DNA of 64,000 nt, taken from Candidatus Nitrosocaldaceae archaeon. Its GTDB lineage: Archaea > Thermoproteota > Nitrososphaeria > Nitrososphaerales > Nitrosocaldaceae. Below the pieces are notes generated by a model. That model did no database searches. It saw only the letters and a program-made list of their open reading frames with translations, and was not told where the DNA came from. Below are positions 60,042 to 64,000 of this stretch, one piece after another. Location of the stretch: contig BPGC01000001.1 of the NCBI GenBank assembly GCA_026002835.1, positions 1 through 64,000 on the forward strand, read 5' to 3'. Both the position numbers and the translations under genes were made by a program. Positions within the stretch are counted from its first letter, which is position 1. Each line of letters opens with the position of its first letter.

Positions 60042-60842
60042 ATGTCAAGTCAAGATCTTACAGAATATAGATACGGTGTCTTGTTTCATGATGACAAAGA
60101 GGAGCCCATTAGCAACATACTGAAAGGTTTAGCAGAACTAGGATTAACACATAATGAAGCAAAAGTATACACGTATCTAGCAAAATGCGGAGCAAAAAAA
60201 GCAATAGAGGTATCAAAGGCATTAAATATTCCAAGAACAGAGACTTACCATCTGTTAGCAAGGTTACAAAGTAAAGGGTTGATAATGATCACTATGCAAC
60301 ATCCAATCAAGTATATAGCTAAACCATTTGAAGAGACTATAAGCATATTGATAGGTGCTATAGAAGAGAAGGTAAAAGATTTTGAAAGGAAGAAAGATAG
60401 ATTGTTAATACAATGGAATTCTCTACCAGAATTTGCCTATGACAATGAGGATGATAAAGATAAATTACAGATATTAGAAGGCAAGAGTAGTGTATACGCA
60501 AAAGCTAGAGAATTATGTGTTAGTGCAAAGAATAAATTATTAATTTTAGCAAACGAAAAAGAATTACTACGCTTCTATCACTATGAGGTATTAGATGATG
60601 TAGATGCTGAGATAAGCATACTAACAAACATATCAAAAAAGTTCATAAATATATTAGATGATGTAGATGCTGAGATAAGCATAAAAGAAGAGTTAGATGC
60701 TCCATGCTTCATAATAAAAGATTATGAAGAAATGTTAATGTTCATGGATAATGAGAATAGTAAGGATGTAGTAGCATTATGGACAAATTGTAGCGCATTA
60801 ATACAATCTATGAGGTTGTTATTCAACAAACTCTATGATTAA
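60042..60842 (+). CDS. TrmB-family transcriptional regulator
   Basis: About 266 residues. The winged helix is at about 25-95 (GLTHNEAKVYTYLAKCG, AIEVSKALNIPRTETYHLLARLQSKGLI split, MQHPIKYIAKPFEE), as in TrmB. A coiled coil (IGAIEEKVKDFERKKDRL) leads to a phospholipase-D-like effector domain (LQILEGKSSVYAKAREL, NKLLILANEKELLRF). The C-terminal domain contains a 21-residue-spaced direct repeat of LDDVDAEISI. Archaeal TrmB proteins often sense sugars; the ligand here is unknown. Confidence 0.9.
   Translation: MSSQDLTEYRYGVLFHDDKEEPISNILKGLAELGLTHNEAKVYTYLAKCGAKKAIEVSKALNIPRTETYHLLARLQSKGLIMITMQHPIKYIAKPFEETISILIGAIEEKVKDFERKKDRLLIQWNSLPEFAYDNEDDKDKLQILEGKSSVYAKARELCVSAKNKLLILANEKELLRFYHYEVLDDVDAEISILTNISKKFINILDDVDAEISIKEELDAPCFIIKDYEEMLMFMDNENSKDVVALWTNCSALIQSMRLLFNKLYD
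60589..60683 (+). repeat. In-frame 32-bp direct repeat inside the TrmB-like gene
   Basis: Bases 60589-60620 and 60652-60683 are identical over 32 bases and 63 bases apart, so the frame is kept. Both copies encode LDDVDAEISI. It looks like a recent tandem duplication of 21 codons, since the repeat copies have no silent differences. Confidence 0.85.
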
Positions 60843-60845
60843 TTT

Positions 60846-61184
60846 TTATATTGTTAAGATGCTGTAGATATTTATACTTACTATTATTGCAGAGAATAAT
60901 GTAAATATAATTAATATCTTCTTAATAATATGCTTTATTTTTATGTTTTTACCTAATAATAAACTTACTACTGCTAAGATACTAAACATGACAAGTTTTA
61001 CTATTAGTAAACTTATACTTCCATAATTATTATATAACATAACAGCAATAGGATTAGCTTCTCCATGTATTCCAAGAGGAGACACCTCTATAGCTACAAA
61101 AGTAGTTACATAATCACCTATAACATAAAGCATGAATACCGCTACCAATAACTTGTATATGCTATAATTTTGAATTGTATGCAT
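60846..61184 (-). CDS. Small membrane protein (DUF5658-like)
   Basis: A 112-residue protein with three or four hydrophobic helices (about 10-30, 55-75, 88-110). The loop DYVTTFVAIEVSPLGIHGEANPIAV has the D-x-x-T and GEANP pattern seen in DUF5658 proteins. The function is unknown. It is convergent with the TrmB-like gene with three bases between stops. Confidence 0.6.
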   Translation of the reverse strand: MHTIQNYSIYKLLVAVFMLYVIGDYVTTFVAIEVSPLGIHGEANPIAVMLYNNYGSISLLIVKLVMFSILAVVSLLLGKNIKIKHIIKKILIIFTLFSAIIVSINIYSILTI

Positions 61185-61320
61185 ATTATAAAAATATATA
61201 TCAAAGTATAAAATTATTATGCAGTATGCTAACCATAATAATATTATTTAGTTTATCAACTAGAAAAATAATATGGAATATAGGATACATAAATAAAATA
61301 TATGTAGAATTATAAAATTG

Positions 61321-61656
61321 TTATCTAAATGCTTCTACTAGTTTTGTTCCTCTAGTAGTTATTACATAGTAAACATCTTCCTTATCCAATAAACCTATTC
61401 TAAGCATCCATCTAAGGTATTTAAGGAATGAATCTTCGCTTCTTATCTTACTTCTTCTATACAGCTCTTGATACCTAAGCCTTCCTTTCGATAACGGCAA
61501 TAATATCTTTAATACATTAGATATATAGTAGTCATGCTCTAATCTAGTCTTTACACTATTAACGCCTTCTTCTTCATACTTGCAGCCAAACAACTCCTTT
61601 AGTAACTCGAATTCCTCCTCTGGTAATTGTACGCTCCTTTTATACATGAATGTCAT
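61321..61656 (-). CDS. Predicted winged-helix protein
   Basis: A 111-residue basic protein. The C-terminal two thirds (YISNVLKILLPLSKGRLRYQEL, SFLKYLRWMLRIGLLDKEDV, YYVITTRGTKLVEAF) form a winged helix. The first 40 residues are charged and helical (LPEEEFELLKELFG). A pair of ATGs (61656 and 61647) could start it. A regulator of unknown target, in a run of small regulatory and membrane genes. Confidence 0.7.
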   Translation of the reverse strand: MTFMYKRSVQLPEEEFELLKELFGCKYEEEGVNSVKTRLEHDYYISNVLKILLPLSKGRLRYQELYRRSKIRSEDSFLKYLRWMLRIGLLDKEDVYYVITTRGTKLVEAFR

Positions 61657-61795
61657 ATAATACCAGTATTATTCACGTCATAGAAATATTTATCTGGTTC
61701 CTCATTGATCAATAAGGTATAGTAACTATCATAATACTATTATATTAATATATAGGAACTGTATAAATATAAGTTATGTATAACATCTGTATTAT

Positions 61796-62188
61796 ATGGG
61801 AAATAATACAAAGATAGGTAAGATGAGGAAGAAAGGTTATACACCAGTAGGAATACCTAATGAACTTATAGAACTTATAGATCTTGTATGCACAGAAAAG
61901 AAAGGTTATGTAAGCAGACAGGATTTTGTAAGGGCTGCTGTAATTGAGTTATTAGATAAATTAGGATATTATGCTAAAGAACCTAGAATGGAGATCGAGC
62001 ATATAAATGTGAGTGAGAATTTCATAATATTAAAGGATAACAAATTACATACATATGTATCAATATCGTTAAGTAATGATATGTTATTTTGCAATCATTG
62101 TGTATCTATGGATTGTGAGCATCTTAAAGTAGCTAGAAATCTTCCAGCGGTTAAACAATGGGCAAAGACTAGAAGCATAACTTTATAG
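61796..62188 (+). CDS. Ribbon-helix-helix protein with SWIM-like zinc motif
   Basis: A 130-residue protein. Residues 12-60 resemble a CopG/ribbon-helix-helix DNA-binding domain (YTPVGIPNELIELIDLVC, VSRQDFVRAAVIELLDKLGY). The C-terminal part has C-x2-C and C-x-H residues in LFCNHCVSMDCEHLKVA, which resemble a SWIM zinc finger. The combination suggests a metal-dependent DNA-binding regulator. A TATA-like stretch near 61762-61769 sits about 30 bases before the ATG. Confidence 0.75.
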   Translation: MGNNTKIGKMRKKGYTPVGIPNELIELIDLVCTEKKGYVSRQDFVRAAVIELLDKLGYYAKEPRMEIEHINVSENFIILKDNKLHTYVSISLSNDMLFCNHCVSMDCEHLKVARNLPAVKQWAKTRSITL

Positions 62189-62226
62189 ATTATCTCATTT
62201 TCTTTGAATATACTTATATCCATTAC

Positions 62227-62799
62227 ATGCATAGTAATAGAATGAGCGATGAACATATAGAAGGGAGCCATAAGGCATTACTTATAGCAGCAAGCGTTAT
62301 TCTTAAATCGTTCTTGATGGTGATAGTTACTAGTAGTATATTTTGTAATACTATAGATCCATCAGCATTCTTGTTACAAGAATGTAGTAATTATGGTTAT
62401 ATAGCTACAAGTTTAGGAGCCATTATTGCATTAGCTGGAGGATTTGGTTTCTTTATGATCAGAATAAAAGCATTCGATTCTATATTTGCAAAAGTTATGA
62501 AGACAGATTTCTTAGTTACTGCTATGTACTTTACAGTAGCATTTATAGCTCCCACTTATATAGCTCCAAAAGTTATGATCTGGTTATTTGGTCTATGGAT
62601 CTTTGGAATGTTATTGGCACCGTTCAATAAAGAACGAACTTTATGGAAGAAGATTACTGAATATGGAGGGTTAGTAGCATTAGGAACTTTTCTAGCAATA
62701 GACTTCATAGAGTTTGATGTTGATATTAGCAGACCTATAACGTTAGGTATGATAGTAAGTAGTATAATGAGCGTATTTGGTTCTGGAAGAACTAATTAA
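62227..62799 (+). CDS. Polytopic membrane protein, unknown
   Basis: A 190-residue protein with about five transmembrane segments (16-38, 58-78, 97-116, 120-136, 150-162 and a last one near 172-186). It carries a conserved-looking loop MKTDFLVTAMYFTVAFIAP and two cysteines outside or at the first loop (FCNTIDPSAFLLQECS) that may pair. No family is recognised. It follows the zinc/RHH regulator with a 38-base gap, so the pair may be co-transcribed. Confidence 0.65.
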   Translation: MHSNRMSDEHIEGSHKALLIAASVILKSFLMVIVTSSIFCNTIDPSAFLLQECSNYGYIATSLGAIIALAGGFGFFMIRIKAFDSIFAKVMKTDFLVTAMYFTVAFIAPTYIAPKVMIWLFGLWIFGMLLAPFNKERTLWKKITEYGGLVALGTFLAIDFIEFDVDISRPITLGMIVSSIMSVFGSGRTN

Positions 62800-62822
62800 T
62801 AATAGTATGCTGTTAATTATAC

Positions 62823-64000
62823 ATGCACAATATATCTGTTGAACCGCCAGGTCCAAAAGCTAAAGGCATAGTAGAAAAGATAAATAGATTGTGCATAGAC
62901 TCTACATTCTCTTATCCTTTAGTAATAGAAGATGGAAAAGGTTGTTATATTAGAGACCCAGATGGAAATATATTCTTAGATTTCACATCTAATATAGGTT
63001 CCTCTCCACTAGGATATTCGCATCCTGCTATATTAGAGGTTATTAAAGAATACTCTAAAAATGGAGCACATAAGATCGCTGGTCAAGATTTTTATTGTAA
63101 AGAGCATGCAGATATAGCTGAAAAGTTATTAAAGATAGTGCCAGACAACTTTAAGGCATTCTTCATAAACTCTGGAGCTGAGGCTGTAGAGAATGCAATA
63201 AAACTTGCATATAGAAAGACTGGAAAGAAGGTTGGGATATCATGTTATGGAGCATTTCATGGAAGAACATTAGGTGCATTAACTTTTACCTATAGCAAAC
63301 CAGTCCAGAAGAAGAATTATCCAGAATTGCCAGTAAGAAGGATCAAGTTTTGCGTAGATGATAATGATCCTAGCATAGATGATATAGATGATCTAATAGA
63401 TGATAAGATAGCATTCATAATAACAGAGATAGTTCAAGGAGAAGGCGGTTATAATATCGCTAGCAAAAGATTCATAGAAAAACTCTACAAGACAGCAAAG
63501 GAATACAATATACCATTAATAATAGATGAAGTGCAATCTGGCATGGGAAGAACTGGAAGATGGTGGGCGTTCGAACATTATAATATAAGACCAGATATAA
63601 TGAGTATAGCTAAAGCATTACAAGTGGGTGCTACTGTATTTGATGAATCATTTACTCCAGAACGAGGTGCATTATCAAGCACTTGGGGAGGAGGAGATAG
63701 AATAGATTTAGCTGTAGGAAGCAAGATAATTGATACTATTATCAAAGATAGATTGATAGATAATGCTAGAGATATGGGTAATCTCTTACTAAAAAGGTTA
63801 AAAGAATTAGGATTGAATGCAAGAGGTTTGGGATTGATGATTGGTATAGAATTCGATACTAAAGAGGTTAGAGATAAGGTAATAATTAATGCATTTAAGA
63901 ATGGTTTATTATTACTACAAGCTGGAGAAAAGACGGTTAGAATTATACCGCCATTAATAATAAATGAAGAGGAAGTTAATGAGGGTGTAGATATATTAAG
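62823..64000 (+). CDS. Class-III PLP aminotransferase (3' end beyond window)
   Basis: The first 392 residues of a GabT/ArgD-type aminotransferase; the frame is open at the right edge. Seen: IVEDGKG-type N-terminus (here VIEDGKGCYIRDPDGNIFLDF), AFFINSGAEAVENAIKLA, SCYGAFHGRTLGALTFT for PLP stacking, IITEIVQGEGGYNIA, LIIDEVQSGMGRTGRWWAFEH, and SIAKALQVGA with the Schiff-base lysine, then STWGGGDRIDL. Candidate substrates are 4-aminobutyrate or related omega-amino acids. ATG 62823 is the only good start. Confidence 0.92.
   Translation, partial: MHNISVEPPGPKAKGIVEKINRLCIDSTFSYPLVIEDGKGCYIRDPDGNIFLDFTSNIGSSPLGYSHPAILEVIKEYSKNGAHKIAGQDFYCKEHADIAEKLLKIVPDNFKAFFINSGAEAVENAIKLAYRKTGKKVGISCYGAFHGRTLGALTFTYSKPVQKKNYPELPVRRIKFCVDDNDPSIDDIDDLIDDKIAFIITEIVQGEGGYNIASKRFIEKLYKTAKEYNIPLIIDEVQSGMGRTGRWWAFEHYNIRPDIMSIAKALQVGATVFDESFTPERGALSSTWGGGDRIDLAVGSKIIDTIIKDRLIDNARDMGNLLLKRLKELGLNARGLGLMIGIEFDTKEVRDKVIINAFKNGLLLLQAGEKTVRIIPPLIINEEEVNEGVDIL

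Noticed and set aside
60589..60683. Possible CRISPR-like repeat
   Set aside because: Only two copies, in frame within a gene, with no array around them. No CRISPR array or cas gene was seen anywhere in the window.

Overview
The window is a piece of an ammonia-oxidising archaeon of the class Nitrososphaeria (Thaumarchaeota). The strongest marker is a complete amoA. It is supported by archaeal TBP, ABCE1, Sm-like protein, L37e, archaeal signal peptidase, the archaeal ADTH-synthase/3-dehydroquinate-synthase-II pair, archaeosine-type QueC/QueD, and by archaellum and chemotaxis genes. The DNA is very AT-rich (about one third GC by eye), and several promoters place a TATA box about 26-30 bases before the ATG, as expected for leaderless archaeal transcripts. 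A low-GC motile lineage (for example Nitrosocaldaceae or Nitrosarchaeum-like) would fit, but the genus cannot be settled from this piece.

Layout. 1-3.6 kb: a truncated PEP-mutase/isocitrate-lyase gene, a cyclic amidohydrolase, rpiA, and the L37e/Lsm pair. 3.6-6.3 kb: amoX-like gene and amoA followed by small membrane or secreted proteins (amoB and amoC are not here). 6.3-17.8 kb: ABCE1, a three-gene membrane operon with a heme-b-like His pattern, tRNA methyltransferase, DNA ligase, N-acetyltransferase, site-2 protease, a LarA-like protein, pyrE, tbp and signal peptidase. 17.8-21.6 kb: a decayed DoxX gene, a TRAM protein with an odd start, and the shikimate-entry pair. 21.6-27.7 kb: radical SAM protein, a cobalamin-binding-type protein, a DUF4443-like regulator and CbtB-CbtA cobalt uptake, running into an asparagine-synthase-like gene and queD-queC. 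27.7-32.8 kb: an IS5-like element with 17-bp inverted repeats and a broken transposase, a gene remnant beside it, nicotinate phosphoribosyltransferase, a WbqC/LmbE sugar-modification operon, and a decayed IS6/IS240-like transposase.

32.8-47 kb is a motility island: cheA-cheY-cheW-mcp on the minus strand, a soluble receptor plus cheC-cheD-cheR on the plus strand, then arlB, a coiled-coil ArlX/ArlCDE-like gene, arlG, arlF, arlH, arlI and arlJ on the minus strand. CheB and CheF are not in the window. 47-53 kb holds a large secreted repeat protein, a fused FAD/Fe-S dehydrogenase and a SirB1-like protein. 53.1-54.1 kb has a third transposase remnant, a tRNA-Trp gene and a C2H2 mini-protein. 54-64 kb carries XPF nuclease, a CBS/HPF-like fusion, a phosphoribosyltransferase, NAD synthase, regulators, membrane proteins and a truncated class-III aminotransferase.

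The most unusual object is the tRNA-Trp(CCA) gene at 53769-53927. Its mature 74-nt cloverleaf is interrupted by three introns: two of exactly 15 nt at non-canonical positions (after nucleotides 9 and 28), each able to form a very similar bulge-helix-bulge, and a 55-nt intron after position 37. Other notable items are a receptor with reversed domain order in the chemotaxis island, a metal-site-less LmbE paralogue overlapping an intact one, a nuclease-like domain fused to QueD, and several small zinc proteins of fewer than 60 residues.
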